From: Intrasporangium flavum
Lineage (GTDB): Bacteria; Actinomycetota; Actinomycetes; Actinomycetales; Dermatophilaceae
Assembly (NCBI RefSeq): GCF_001956915.1
Contig: NZ_MLJO01000001.1
Location: 1 to 64,000, forward strand
Length of the DNA: 64,000 nt
Direction of reading: 5' to 3'
Part shown: positions 47,418 to 56,752 of the stretch, in pieces
Layout: each line of letters opens with the position of its first letter
Numbering within the stretch: the stretch's first letter is position 1
Position numbers and translations under genes: made by a program
The notes under the pieces: model-generated
What the model saw: the letters and a program-made list of their open reading frames with translations, nothing else
Databases searched by the model: none
What the model was told of the DNA's origin: nothing

Positions 47418-48893
47418 GTGCCTCAACTCGTCGACTTCGTCAAGGCCTACGACGTCCGGGGGATCGTCCCCGACCAGCTCTCGCCCGACGTGGCCCGCGC
47501 CATCGGCGCCGCGTTCGCCGAGGTCGTGGCCATCCCCGACGGCAGCCCCGCGGTCGTCATCGGACACGACATGCGCCCCAGCTCGCCCGAGCTGTCGCAG
47601 GCCTTCGCGGCGGGGGTCACCTCGCGCGGCGTCGACGTCGTGCACATCGGGCTGTGCTCGACCGACGGCCTCTACTACGCCAGCGGCGCGCTCGACCTGC
47701 CCGGCGCGATGTTCACCGCGAGCCACAACCCGGCCCAGTACAACGGCATCAAGCTGTGCCGATCGGCCGCGCGCCCGGTCGGGCAGGACTCCGGCCTGGC
47801 CGAGATCCGCGACCTCGCGCAGTGGCTCCTCGACGGCGGCACCGGCCTCGCCGAGCCGGTCGGCGGCCCGGGCAGCGTCACCACGCGCGACCTGCTCGGC
47901 GACTACGCCGGCTTCCTCCGCTCGCTCGTCGACCTCTCCGGCTCCCGCCCGCTCAAGGTCGTCGTCGATGCCGGCAACGGCATGGGCGGGCACACCGTCC
48001 CCGCCGTCCTCGGCACCGGCGCCGGGCTGCCCGAGCTGCCGCTCGAGGTCGTCCCGATGTACTTCGAGCTCGACGGCACCTTCCCGAACCACGAGGCCAA
48101 CCCCCTCGACCCGGCCAACCTCGTCGACCTGCAGGCCGCGGTCCGCGAGCACGGCGCCGACATCGGCCTGGCCTTCGACGGCGACGCCGACCGCTGCTTC
48201 GTCGTCGACGCCGACGGCGAGCCCGTGTCGCCGAGCGCCATCACCGGCCTCGTCGCCGTCCGCGAGATCGCCCGCGCCCGCGACGGCGGCGACCGCGACG
48301 TGTCGATCGTGCACAACGTCATCTCCAGCGCCGCGGTCCGCGAGGTCGTCTCCGAGCAGGGCGCCAACCCGGTGCGCACCCGCGTCGGCCACTCCTTCAT
48401 CAAGGCCGAGATGGCCCGCGCCGGAGCGGTCTTCGGCGGCGAGCACTCGGCCCACTACTACTTCCGCGACTTCTGGTTCGCCGACACCGGAATGCTCGCC
48501 GCGATGCACGTGCTCGCCGCGCTGGGGGAGCAGGACACCCCGCTGTCGCAGCTGTGCAGCGAGTACGAGCGCTATGTCGCCTCCGGCGAGATCAACTCGA
48601 CCGTTGAGGACCAGGCCGCCGTCGTCGAGCAGGTCCGCGCCTGGGCGCAGGTGCGCGGTGCCGGCACCGACGAGCTCGACGGCCTGACGGTGAGCTGCCC
48701 CGAGGGCGCCGAGCCGATGTGGTGGTTCAACGTGCGCGCCTCGAACACCGAGCCGCTGCTGCGGCTCAACGTCGAGGCCGCCGACCGTGAGACCATGGAG
48801 CGCGTCCGCGACGAGATGCTCGCCGTCATCCGTTCGGGCGACGGTGTCGCGGACGCCGCGACGGACCCGACCGACGCAGGAGACGCATCGTGA
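47418..48893 (+). CDS. manB: Phosphomannomutase / phosphoglucomutase
   Basis: A 491-residue alpha-D-phosphohexomutase that interconverts mannose 6- and 1-phosphate on the way to GDP-mannose. The phosphoserine is S102 in TASHNP, the Mg ligands are D254/D256/D258 in DGDADR, the sugar loop is GGEHSAHYYF and the phosphate loop RASNTEPLLRLN. GDP-mannose feeds envelope mannosylation, fitting the neighbouring glycosyltransferase. The stop overlaps the Trm112-like start (GTGA). Confidence 0.93.
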   Translation: MPQLVDFVKAYDVRGIVPDQLSPDVARAIGAAFAEVVAIPDGSPAVVIGHDMRPSSPELSQAFAAGVTSRGVDVVHIGLCSTDGLYYASGALDLPGAMFTASHNPAQYNGIKLCRSAARPVGQDSGLAEIRDLAQWLLDGGTGLAEPVGGPGSVTTRDLLGDYAGFLRSLVDLSGSRPLKVVVDAGNGMGGHTVPAVLGTGAGLPELPLEVVPMYFELDGTFPNHEANPLDPANLVDLQAAVREHGADIGLAFDGDADRCFVVDADGEPVSPSAITGLVAVREIARARDGGDRDVSIVHNVISSAAVREVVSEQGANPVRTRVGHSFIKAEMARAGAVFGGEHSAHYYFRDFWFADTGMLAAMHVLAALGEQDTPLSQLCSEYERYVASGEINSTVEDQAAVVEQVRAWAQVRGAGTDELDGLTVSCPEGAEPMWWFNVRASNTEPLLRLNVEAADRETMERVRDEMLAVIRSGDGVADAATDPTDAGDAS

Positions 48894-49093
48894 GCACCCA
48901 GCCGACCATCGAGCCGTGGCTGCGCGGCATCCTCCGCTGCCCCAAGTGCAAGGGCGAGCTGACCGACGCCACGCACGACTCCGGTTCGGGTGAGATCCCC
49001 GAGCTGCGTTGCGCCACAGACGGTCTCGCGTTCCCGGTGGAGTCCGGGGTGCCCGTCCTGCTCGTCGACCTCGCCCGGCACGTCGAGGGCTGA
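48890..49093 (+). CDS. Trm112-family zinc-ribbon protein
   Basis: A 67-residue protein with CPKC (residues 17-20), a later cysteine in LRCATDG, and the family ending AFPVESGVPVLL. Trm112-like proteins act as small activating partners of methyltransferases in eukaryotes and archaea; the bacterial role is unclear. It is co-translated with manB through a GTGA overlap and precedes the SIS gene by 13 bp. The order manB, Trm112-like, SIS protein is conserved in actinobacteria. Confidence 0.88.
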   Translation: MSTQPTIEPWLRGILRCPKCKGELTDATHDSGSGEIPELRCATDGLAFPVESGVPVLLVDLARHVEG

Positions 49094-49106
49094 CACGGTC
49101 TCCGCC

Positions 49107-50243
49107 GTGTTCGACGAGACGCGCCTCGACGACGAGGGATCGCTCGCGTCCCTCGACCGCAGCGACACGCTGCTCGCCCTGGCCTCCGCCGGGGCCCAGG
49201 TGCGGCGCTCGCTCGCCGCGGCGTCCGACGCCGGGCTCGAACGGCTCCGTGGCCTCGACCCCCGGGGCATCGTCGTGGCCGCCGCCGGGGGCTCGGCCGC
49301 CGTAGCCGACGTCTTCGAGGCGCTGGCGTGCGCGGGCGCCTCGTTGCCCGTCCAGAGCTGCTCTGCCGGACCGCTGCCGGGGTGGGTGGGCTCGCTCGAC
49401 CTCGTCATCGCGGTGTCGCAGTCGGGCCGCGCCGCGGGCACGCTCGCGCTGGCCGCCGAGGCCCAGCGGCGGGGCGCGTCGCTGCTGACCATCGGAGCCG
49501 CCGACTCGCCGCTCGCAGAGATCAGCGCCCGGGCCCGCGGCGTCCACGTGCCGATCCCGGTGTCCGGCTCGTCGTCGCGCACCTCGATGTGGGCCCAGGC
49601 CACGCCGGCACTCCTCGCCGCCGACGCGCTCGGCATCGCGGCCGTCGGCCCCGACACCCTCGAGTCCCTCGCCGACGTCCTCGACCGGTGCGCCACGGAT
49701 GCCCGGCCGGCCTCGGAGTCGTTCGTCAACCCGGCCAAGGTGCTGGCCACCGAGGTCGCCGAGTCGGCGCCGATCGTGCTGGGGGAGGGGCCCTTCGGCG
49801 GTGTCGCGGCCCGGCGGGCGGCCTCGATGTTCGGGCGCACCGGCCGGGTGCCGGTGGCGCACGGGGCCCTGCCCGACGCCGCGAGCCAGATCGTCGCCTG
49901 CTTCGACGGACCGCTCGCCGGGGGCGGGGCCGAGGGCGGCGGCGACGACATCTTCGCCGACCCCTTCCTCGACGGCCCGACGCGCCCGCCGCTGCGGCTC
50001 ATCATGCTGCGCGACACGAGCGAGGGCGCCGACGAGCGGCTGACCTCGACGATCGTGTCCGTGGCCGAGGACGTCGGCGTGCGCGTCTCCCTCGTCGACG
50101 CCCCCGCGACCGACCCGCTCCTGCGCTTCGCCCACCACGTCGCCCTCACCGACTTCGCGGCCACCTACCTGGCGCTGGGGCAGGGGTTCGACCCCGCGAC
50201 CTCGCCCCACGTCGAGCTGCTGCGCGGGGCGCGCGGTCGCTGA
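49107..50243 (+). CDS. SIS-domain sugar-phosphate isomerase-like protein
   Basis: A 378-residue protein with two SIS-type halves. The first contains IVVAAAGGSAAVADVFEAL and LVIAVSQSGRAAGTLALAAE (phosphosugar-binding Ser/Thr loop); the second contains APIVLGEGPFGGVAARRAA and LRLIMLRDT. The layout resembles bifunctional phosphoglucose/phosphomannose isomerases. Its place after phosphomannomutase suggests a role in mannose-phosphate supply, but the catalytic His/Glu pair was not firmly identified. GTG 49107 is the closest start to the upstream stop. Confidence 0.8.
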   Translation: MFDETRLDDEGSLASLDRSDTLLALASAGAQVRRSLAAASDAGLERLRGLDPRGIVVAAAGGSAAVADVFEALACAGASLPVQSCSAGPLPGWVGSLDLVIAVSQSGRAAGTLALAAEAQRRGASLLTIGAADSPLAEISARARGVHVPIPVSGSSSRTSMWAQATPALLAADALGIAAVGPDTLESLADVLDRCATDARPASESFVNPAKVLATEVAESAPIVLGEGPFGGVAARRAASMFGRTGRVPVAHGALPDAASQIVACFDGPLAGGGAEGGGDDIFADPFLDGPTRPPLRLIMLRDTSEGADERLTSTIVSVAEDVGVRVSLVDAPATDPLLRFAHHVALTDFAATYLALGQGFDPATSPHVELLRGARGR

Positions 50244-50315
50244 GCCCCGCGTCCGCCGCCCGAGCGCGGGGCCGGACGGGAGGGGTGCTTCCGCCTGCGC
50301 CGGCCCGGGCGTCCG

Positions 50316-50321
50316 TAGGCT
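50316..50321 (+). promoter_or_regulatory. -10 box of a leaderless promoter for mtr
   Basis: TAGGCT is followed by 6 nt and the GTG at 50328. Confidence 0.6.
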
Positions 50322-50327
50322 GCGGGC

Positions 50328-51713
50328 GTGGCCCACTACGACCTCGCGATCATCGGCTCCGGCAGCGGCAACTCGCTCGTCACACCCGACTTCGCCGACA
50401 AGCGCGTCGCCGTCATCGAGGGCGGGACCTTCGGCGGCACGTGCATCAACGTCGGGTGCATCCCGACGAAGATGTTCGTCTACGCCGCCGAGGTGGCCGA
50501 CGCGGTGCGCGGCGCCGCCCGCTACGGCGTCGACGCGACGCTCGACGGCGTGCGCTGGCGCGACGTGCGCGACCGCGTCTTCGGACGGATCGACCCGATC
50601 TCCGAAGGGGGTCTGCGCTACCGCCGGGAGGGGCCCAACACGGCCGCCGTGCTCGGTCACGCACGGTTCACCGGCGAGCGCGAGCTGACCGTCGAGCTGA
50701 CCGGTGGAGGCGTCGAGGTGGTGACGGCCGACCAGGTCGTCGTCGCGGCCGGCGCGCGTCCCGTGGTGCCCGACGTCGTCACCGACTCCGGCGTGCCGTT
50801 CCACACCTCCGACACGGTGATGCGCATCGACGAGCTGCCGCGCAGGATGGTCGTCATCGGTGGCGGGTTCATTGCCGCCGAGATGGCCCACGTGTTCTCG
50901 GCGTTCGGCGTTCACGTCACGGTGCTGGCCCGCAGCTCGCAGCTGCTGCGCCACCTCGACACCGAGATCTCCCAGCGGTTCACCGACCTCGCGCGCGAGC
51001 AGTGGGACGTGCGCACCGGCGTCGAGGTCGCCTCCCTCGAGCAGGTCGACGGTGGCGCGGTCCGCGTCCACCTCACCGGTGGGGCGTGCGTCGAGGGCGA
51101 CCTGCTGCTCGTGGCCACGGGGCGGCGGCCCAACACCGACGACCTCGGCGCCGACGCCGTCGGGCTGCGCCTGCACGAGGACGGTCGGGTCGTCGTCGAC
51201 CAGTACGGCCGCACCAGCCTGCCCGGGGTCTGGGCGCTCGGTGACGTCAGCTCGCCGTGGCAGCTCAAGCACGTCGCGAACGCCGAGGCGCGAGCCGTCG
51301 CGCACAACCTCGTGCACCCGGACCGCCTGTGGCGGCTCCCGCACGCGCACGTGCCCTCCGGCGTCTTCAGCCACCCTCAGGTGGCCACGGTGGGTCTGAG
51401 CGAGCAGGCCTGCGTCGACGCGGGGGTCGAGCACGTCACGTTCGTGCAGGCCTACGGCGACACCGCCTACGGCTGGGCGATGGAGGACGCCTCGAGCGTC
51501 TGCAAGCTCGTCGCCGACCCGCGCTCCGGCCGGCTGCTCGGCGCGCACCTGCTGGGGCCGCACGCGACGAGCCTCGTGCAGCCGCTCGTGCAGGCCATGT
51601 CGACCGGCGCCCACGTCCACGACGTCGCCCGCGGGCAGTACTGGATCCACCCGGCGCTGGCCGAGGTCGTCGAGAACGCCCTGCTCGGGCTCGAGGTCGA
51701 CGCGCCCGCCTGA
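50328..51713 (+). CDS. mtr: Mycothione reductase
   Basis: A 461-residue flavoprotein disulfide reductase that uses NADPH to reduce oxidised mycothiol. It has the FAD motif LAIIGSGSGNS, the redox pair C39/C44 in GGTCINVGCIPTK, the NADPH motif VVIGGGFIAAEMAHVF, GDVSSPWQLKHVAN and the C-terminal catalytic HP...E region (YWIHPALAEVVENAL). The GSGSGNS start and lack of a lipoyl-dehydrogenase context favour mycothione reductase over Lpd. It fits with the SigR/RsrA system elsewhere in the window. No SigR promoter was seen here; the GTG is served by a leaderless -10 box. Confidence 0.92.
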   Translation: MAHYDLAIIGSGSGNSLVTPDFADKRVAVIEGGTFGGTCINVGCIPTKMFVYAAEVADAVRGAARYGVDATLDGVRWRDVRDRVFGRIDPISEGGLRYRREGPNTAAVLGHARFTGERELTVELTGGGVEVVTADQVVVAAGARPVVPDVVTDSGVPFHTSDTVMRIDELPRRMVVIGGGFIAAEMAHVFSAFGVHVTVLARSSQLLRHLDTEISQRFTDLAREQWDVRTGVEVASLEQVDGGAVRVHLTGGACVEGDLLLVATGRRPNTDDLGADAVGLRLHEDGRVVVDQYGRTSLPGVWALGDVSSPWQLKHVANAEARAVAHNLVHPDRLWRLPHAHVPSGVFSHPQVATVGLSEQACVDAGVEHVTFVQAYGDTAYGWAMEDASSVCKLVADPRSGRLLGAHLLGPHATSLVQPLVQAMSTGAHVHDVARGQYWIHPALAEVVENALLGLEVDAPA

Positions 51714-51785
51714 GGCCACCCGTCGCCGCGTGCCCGGCCGCCCACGCGTCGGGACCCGACCCTGAGAGAACGCTGGGACGGGCCC

Positions 51786-51791
51786 TAGGCT
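51786..51791 (+). promoter_or_regulatory. -10 box of a leaderless promoter for the DUF808 gene
   Basis: TAGGCT is followed by 6 nt and the ATG at 51798. Confidence 0.6.
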
Positions 51792-51797
51792 GTGCGC

Positions 51798-52739
51798 ATG
51801 GCAGGTGGACTCGTAGCGCTCCTCGACGACGTCGCGGCCCTCGTCAAGCTCGCGGCGGCCTCGGTCGACGACGTCGGCGCGGCCGCGACCAAGGCCAGCA
51901 TCAAGGCGACCGGCGTGGTCGTCGACGACACCGCAGTGACCCCGCGCTACGTGCAGGGCCTCGAGCCGGAGCGCGAGCTGCCGATCATCCGCAAGATCGC
52001 CCTCGGCTCGCTGCGCAACAAGCTGCTCATCATCCTGCCCGTCATCATGGTGCTCAGCCAGTACCTGCCGGTGCTGCTGACGCCGATCCTCATGGTCGGT
52101 GGCGCCTACCTCGCCTACGAGGGCGCCGAGAAGGTGTGGGAGCTCGTCTCGGGCCACCACGAGGAGGAGGCCGAGGGCGGCGAGGTCGACGAGAATGCTG
52201 TCGTCTCCGGGGCGATCCGCACCGACTTCATCCTGTCGGCCGAGATCATGGTCATCGCGCTGAACGAGGTCGACACCGAGCCGTTCCTCTCGCGCCTCAT
52301 CATCCTCGTCATCGTCGCCCTGCTCATCACGGCGCTCGTCTACGGCGTCGTCGGGCTCATCGTCAAGATGGACGACGTCGGCCTCGCCCTCGCCCAGCGC
52401 GAGTCCGGCGCCTCTCAGCGCGTAGGCCGGGCGCTCGTCCGGGGCATGCCGAAGCTGCTGTCGGTGCTCTCGACGGTCGGCATCGCCGCGATGCTCTGGG
52501 TCGGTGGCCACATCCTGCTCGTCGGCGTCGACGAGCTCGGCTGGCACTGGCTCTACGGGCAGGTGCACCACCTCGAGGAGGCCGTCGGGGGAGTGGCCGG
52601 CATCGGCGGGGTCTTCGCCTGGCTCGTCAACACGCTCGCCTCGGCGCTCATCGGCCTCGTCGTCGGTGCCGTGATCGTGGCCGTCCTGCACGTCCTGCCC
52701 CGACGCCGCACGGCCGACAAGGCCCCGTCCTCGCACTGA
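51798..52739 (+). CDS. DUF808 family inner membrane protein
   Basis: A 313-residue protein matching the YedI/DUF808 family. The N-terminus GGLVALLDDVAALVKLAAAS is diagnostic. About five membrane helices follow (LLIILPVIMVLSQYLPVLL, LIILVIVALLITALVYGVVG and others), with GGAYLAYEGAEKVWE between them. Function is unknown. It is monocistronic: leaderless promoter before, and the strongest hairpin of the window after it. Confidence 0.88.
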   Translation: MAGGLVALLDDVAALVKLAAASVDDVGAAATKASIKATGVVVDDTAVTPRYVQGLEPERELPIIRKIALGSLRNKLLIILPVIMVLSQYLPVLLTPILMVGGAYLAYEGAEKVWELVSGHHEEEAEGGEVDENAVVSGAIRTDFILSAEIMVIALNEVDTEPFLSRLIILVIVALLITALVYGVVGLIVKMDDVGLALAQRESGASQRVGRALVRGMPKLLSVLSTVGIAAMLWVGGHILLVGVDELGWHWLYGQVHHLEEAVGGVAGIGGVFAWLVNTLASALIGLVVGAVIVAVLHVLPRRRTADKAPSSH

Positions 52740-52750
52740 AGGCGCACGGG

Positions 52751-52792
52751 TCGAGGTGATCCGCGACCGCAGGCGGTCGCCGATCACCTCGA
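52751..52792 (+). terminator. Very strong terminator hairpin after the DUF808 gene
   Basis: Eleven perfect pairs (TCGAGGTGATC with complement), one C-C mismatch and seven more pairs, with a 4-nt loop, 11 bp after the stop. Confidence 0.85.
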
Positions 52793-52824
52793 ACGGCGGG
52801 GGCGGGGAAGGTTCGACAGCGGCA

Positions 52825-52854
52825 TTGGGGCTGCGGGGCCCTCCTCGGTAGACT
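52825..52854 (+). promoter_or_regulatory. Promoter of ahcY
   Basis: TTGGGG (52825-52830) and TAGACT (52849-52854) are separated by 18 bp. Transcription would start near 52862, leaving a leader of about 85 nt before the ahcY ATG. No SAH-riboswitch consensus is recognised in this leader. Confidence 0.6.
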
Positions 52855-52946
52855 GGTCAACCGCCGGCGTGGGTGATGACCCGCGAACGATGGCCCAGAG
52901 GGGCGCGCCGGGTCTGCACACCGACCACCAGAGGAAGCGATCACCC

Positions 52947-54383
52947 ATGTCCTTCGACTACAAGGTTGCCGACCTGAGCCTCGCCGAGGCGGGCCGCCAC
53001 CAGCTGCGCCTGGCCGAGCACGAGATGCCCGGCCTCATGGCCATCCGCGCCGAGTACGCCGACGCCCAGCCGCTCAAGGGCGCCCGCATCGCCGGGTCCC
53101 TGCACATGACCGTCCAGACGGCCGTGCTCATCGAGACCCTCACCGCGCTCGGCGCCGAGGTCCGCTGGGCCAGCTGCAACATCTACTCCACCCAGGACGA
53201 GGCCGCCGCGGCCGTCGTCGTCGGCCCGAACGGCTCGGCCGACGACCTGCAGGGCGTCCCGGTCTTCGCCTGGAAGGGCGAGACCCTCCCCGAGTACTGG
53301 TGGTGCACCGACCAGATCCTCACCTGGCCCGGCGGCGAGGGCCCGAACATGATCCTCGACGACGGCGGCGACGCCACGATGCTCGTGCACAAGGGCCTCG
53401 AGTGGGAGAAGGCCGGCCAGGTGCCGCCGACCACCGAGGAGGACTCCGAGGAGTTCGGCGTCTTCAAGGAGCTCGTGCGCCAGACGATGGCGCTCGACCC
53501 GCAGAAGTGGACCACGGTCGCCGCCGGCATCAAGGGCGTCACCGAGGAGACCACGACCGGCGTCCACCGCCTCTACCAGCTGGCCGAGGCCGGCGAGCTG
53601 CTCTTCCCGGCCATCAACGTCAACGACGCGGTGACCAAGAGCAAGTTCGACAACACCTACGGCTGCCGCCACTCGCTCATCGACGGCCTCAACCGCGCCA
53701 CCGACGTCCTCATCGGCGGCAAGGTGGCGGTCGTGGCCGGCTACGGCGACGTGGGCAAGGGCTGCGCCGAGTCGCTGCGCGGGCAGGGCGCCCGCGTCAT
53801 CGTCACGGAGATCGACCCGATCTGCGCGCTGCAGGCCGCGATGGAGGGCTTCCAGGTCGCCCGCATGGAGGACGTCGTCGAGACCGCCGACATCTTCATC
53901 ACGACGACCGGCTGCTACGACGTCATCACCGCCGAGCACATGACGAAGATGAAGAACAAGGCGATCGTGGCCAACATCGGCCACTTCGACAACGAGATCG
54001 ACATGGCGGGCCTGGCCCGGGTGCCCGGCGTGACCAAGACGCAGATCAAGCCGCAGGTGCACGAGTGGACCTTCGACGGCGGCAGCTCGATCATCGTGCT
54101 GTCCGAGGGTCGCCTCATGAACCTCGGCAACGCCACCGGTCACCCGAGCTTCGTCATGAGCAACAGCTTCAGCAACCAGACGATCGCCCAGATCGAGCTC
54201 TTCACGAAGACCGCCGAGTACGACAAGCAGGTCTACACCCTGCCCAAGCACCTCGACGAGAAGGTCGCGCGTCTGCACCTCGACGCCCTCGGCGTCCAGC
54301 TCACCGAGCTGACCAAGGGCCAGGCCGAGTACCTCGGCGTCGACGTCGCCGGTCCGTACAAGCCGGAGCACTACCGCTACTGA
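52947..54383 (+). CDS. ahcY: S-adenosylhomocysteinase
   Basis: A 478-residue NAD-dependent enzyme that splits S-adenosylhomocysteine into adenosine and homocysteine in the methyl cycle. Motifs: [40 protein letters not shown] (catalytic lysine), [30 protein letters not shown] (NAD-binding), and the C-terminal KPEHYRY that reaches into the neighbouring subunit. The length, including an insert near residues 145-185, suits the bacterial type. AGGAAG precedes the ATG. A terminator follows. Confidence 0.97.
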   Translation: MSFDYKVADLSLAEAGRHQLRLAEHEMPGLMAIRAEYADAQPLKGARIAGSLHMTVQTAVLIETLTALGAEVRWASCNIYSTQDEAAAAVVVGPNGSADDLQGVPVFAWKGETLPEYWWCTDQILTWPGGEGPNMILDDGGDATMLVHKGLEWEKAGQVPPTTEEDSEEFGVFKELVRQTMALDPQKWTTVAAGIKGVTEETTTGVHRLYQLAEAGELLFPAINVNDAVTKSKFDNTYGCRHSLIDGLNRATDVLIGGKVAVVAGYGDVGKGCAESLRGQGARVIVTEIDPICALQAAMEGFQVARMEDVVETADIFITTTGCYDVITAEHMTKMKNKAIVANIGHFDNEIDMAGLARVPGVTKTQIKPQVHEWTFDGGSSIIVLSEGRLMNLGNATGHPSFVMSNSFSNQTIAQIELFTKTAEYDKQVYTLPKHLDEKVARLHLDALGVQLTELTKGQAEYLGVDVAGPYKPEHYRY

Positions 54384-54415
54384 CGCCCGACGCGTCCCGA
54401 CGCGTCAGCGACCGT

Positions 54416-54447
54416 GTGCCGCTCGCCCCACCCGGGGCGGGCGGCAC
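54416..54447. terminator. Bidirectional terminator between ahcY and the membrane-protein gene
   Basis: A 14-bp stem with one G-U pair and a 4-nt ACCC loop, 32 bp after the ahcY stop and 7 bp before the opposite stop codon. Confidence 0.8.
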
Positions 54448-54454
54448 CCGTGCG

Positions 54455-55960
54455 TCAGGAGCCGGACGTCGTCGGGGCCTCGAGCAGGACGAACTCGCTG
54501 TCCTTGGCCGCGACCCGCCAGCCGGTCTGCTTCTGCAGCGCCTCGGAGGCCGACGACGACGTCGACACCAGGGCCCACCGGCAGCCGGTGTGCGTCAGGT
54601 AGGCGGTCCAGCCCGGGCTCGCGGCCGAGAACGCGACGTACTCGCGCACGTGGTCGAGGCTGTACACCTCGACGCGCCCGTCGATCGCCGGCCGCACGTT
54701 CGGGTGGCGCCAGATGAGCCAGCCGCCGATGCCGTAGTCGTTGCACACGACGGTGCCGGCCGGCAGCTTGTCGAGGGCCGGGTCGAGACCGGTGGCGCCC
54801 CAGCCCGGCACGACCGCCCGCGCCGCGACGACGACCGCCGCCACGGCGAGCCCGAGCGCGGTCAGCCCGAGCGTGAACCCGACCTCGCGCCGCTCGAGCG
54901 GCTCGGGCCGCGTGGGCAGCAGGCCCTGGAGCGTCACGGCCGCGACCGGGGCGACGACGGCGGCCCCGACGGCGACGGTGCGCGCGTAGAGCAGTGCGAG
55001 CCCGGTGCCGACGACGAGGAGGAGGACGTCGGTCCAGGACACCTTGGTGCGCGAGCGCGACCACACGAGCACGACGACGGCGACCATCCCGACGAAGAAC
55101 GCGAAGCCGGGCTGCTTGATCGAGGGGGCCATCCACTCCTGGATGTACTGCGTCGTCTCGTTGACGGCGAACGGCGACAGGAGCAGCTCGGGCCCGGTGG
55201 GCGTCAGGGCAGCGACGGCGAGCGAGGCGAGCGGCACGAGGGCCAGGCGTCCCCACTGGCGGCGGGTGACGCGTCGGTCGAGGGCGAGGCCGAGCAGCGC
55301 GACGACCCCGACGAGCACCCCCATGAACCACATGCCGTGCGAGCAGGCCCACACCCACGTCAGCGGCACGAGCCACCAGCGGGCTCGGCGGTCCTCCCAC
55401 GTGCGCAGCCACGCTCCCGTGGTGACGACGGTGAGCGCGAAGGTGACCAGGTGCGGGCGCAGCGACAGGCTCTGGCTCATCGCGGCCAGCGACACCGCGG
55501 TGACCGCGGCCGACACGAGCAGCGAGCCGCGCCTCCGGGTGACGCGCCACAGCGCGAGCCCGATGCCGGCCACGCCGAGCGGCAGCAGCCAGGCGACCCC
55601 GGGCAGCCCGAACAGCTGCTGCAGCCCGCTCATGAGCAGCTCGGGGAGCCACTCGTGCAGGCGCCACGGCTGCGTCGACATGGTGCTCCACGGGTCGGGC
55701 CCGTTGAAGACCCACGTCTGCCGGAGCCGGTCGCCGGCGGCGAGGTGCCAGAACGTGTCGGGGTCCGACACCGGCCGGGCGACCTGGACGACGGCGGCGA
55801 GCACGACGAGACCGGGCAGCAGCTGGCGCACGCGGTAGGGCAGCGGCGGCCGTCGCGTTGCTGCGTCTCCCGACGCCCGGTCATCGCCCGACGCGTCGGA
55901 CGCGGCAGTGTCCTCCGGGGCGGTGGCGCGGGTCGTGTCGCTCGTCACGGCCCCGATCAT
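54455..55960 (-). CDS. Polytopic membrane protein, possible glycosyltransferase-like fold
   Basis: A 501-residue protein with a disordered Asp/Ala-rich N-terminus of about 35 residues, about ten hydrophobic helices (residues 45-400), and a C-terminal soluble domain with VVCNDYGIGGWLIWRHPN and PAIDGRVEVYSLDHVREYV. The segment DPDTFWHLAAGDRLRQTW after the first helix, followed by PQPWRLHEWLPE-like WSTMSTQPWRLHEWL, resembles polytopic PMT/GT-C-like proteins, but no donor site is certain. ATG 55960 is used; GTG 55948 is possible. It is divergent from the lipoprotein gene. Confidence 0.7.
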   Translation of the reverse strand: MIGAVTSDTTRATAPEDTAASDASGDDRASGDAATRRPPLPYRVRQLLPGLVVLAAVVQVARPVSDPDTFWHLAAGDRLRQTWVFNGPDPWSTMSTQPWRLHEWLPELLMSGLQQLFGLPGVAWLLPLGVAGIGLALWRVTRRRGSLLVSAAVTAVSLAAMSQSLSLRPHLVTFALTVVTTGAWLRTWEDRRARWWLVPLTWVWACSHGMWFMGVLVGVVALLGLALDRRVTRRQWGRLALVPLASLAVAALTPTGPELLLSPFAVNETTQYIQEWMAPSIKQPGFAFFVGMVAVVVLVWSRSRTKVSWTDVLLLVVGTGLALLYARTVAVGAAVVAPVAAVTLQGLLPTRPEPLERREVGFTLGLTALGLAVAAVVVAARAVVPGWGATGLDPALDKLPAGTVVCNDYGIGGWLIWRHPNVRPAIDGRVEVYSLDHVREYVAFSAASPGWTAYLTHTGCRWALVSTSSSASEALQKQTGWRVAAKDSEFVLLEAPTTSGS

Positions 55961-56084
55961 CCCCGCTCGACGCGTCCGGCAGGGTCGTTTTGGCCCGATC
56001 GGTTCCCGGCACGGCGGCCTCGGCCCGGCACCCACGTGCGAGGATCTGAGGGCAACTCACTCCGTCTGCCAGCAGGGACCCTCC

Positions 56085-56615
56085 ATGAAGAAGCTCACGA
56101 CACTCGCGCTCGCCCTCGCCCTCTCCGTGTCGCTCGCGGCCTGCAACAAGTCCACCGGCACCACGGCGACCTCCTCGAGCACCGCGCCCACCGCGTCGAC
56201 GTCGTCCTCGACGCCGTCGGACACGACCTCGGGCAGCGCCACGGGCGACTCGACCACCGCGGCGACGCCGGTCGCGGTCGACCAGTCGACGCCGGAGGCC
56301 GCGATGACCTCCTGGCTCGGCTCCATGGTCGCCGGCGACGGCAAGACCGTCTGCGAGCTCATGGCCACCGGCGGCAAGACGATCTCGAGCATCCCGGGCG
56401 CGGCCGCCGCGTGCGGCAAGACGATCACCCCGATGCTCGACCAGCTCAAGGAGCTCGCCGGCGCCTTCCAGGGCCTGAAGATCACCGGCGCCACCGTCAA
56501 CGGCAACAAGGCCACCTTCGAGAGCGTCACGACCGAGCCGGCGCTCGCCGCCGACGTCGTCTCCAACTTCAAGGCCGTCCGCATCGGCGGGAAGTGGTAC
56601 GTCACCCAGGGCTGA
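56085..56615 (+). CDS. Lipoprotein with DUF4878-like domain
   Basis: A 176-residue exported lipoprotein: signal peptide KLTTLALALALSVSLA with lipobox LAAC (C20), a Ser/Thr-rich linker of about 45 residues, then a small alpha+beta domain (AAMTSWLGSMVAGDGKTVCE ... FKAVRIGGKWYVTQG) like DUF4878/NTF2-type proteins. Two cysteines in the domain may form a disulfide. Function is unknown. It stands alone before mtrA, with a terminator after it. Confidence 0.8.
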   Translation: MKKLTTLALALALSVSLAACNKSTGTTATSSSTAPTASTSSSTPSDTTSGSATGDSTTAATPVAVDQSTPEAAMTSWLGSMVAGDGKTVCELMATGGKTISSIPGAAAACGKTITPMLDQLKELAGAFQGLKITGATVNGNKATFESVTTEPALAADVVSNFKAVRIGGKWYVTQG

Positions 56616-56649
56616 CGCCGGCGGTGCCCACGGCACCGACGCCACCAGG

Positions 56650-56678
56650 ACGGCCGGTCCCCGCGCGGTACCGGCCGT
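56650..56678 (+). terminator. Terminator after the lipoprotein gene
   Basis: A 9-bp perfect stem (ACGGCCGGT with complement) plus two inner pairs, followed by a T-rich TTCTGCCTGCCTGT stretch. Confidence 0.65.
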
Positions 56679-56752
56679 TCTGCCTGCCTGTGTGATGATG
56701 TGCCAAGGACTACGGGACGCCGGACACCGCCGTCCCGGGAATGGAGTGTGTC

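Noticed and set aside
47136-52787. A minus-strand open frame of about 1880 codons spanning manB to the DUF808 gene
   Set aside because: It runs antisense to five well-identified genes, has low-complexity composition and no family match. Long antisense frames are expected in very GC-rich DNA.
52862-52946. SAH riboswitch before ahcY
   Set aside because: The conserved riboswitch segments are not recognisable in the leader. Left only as an open question.
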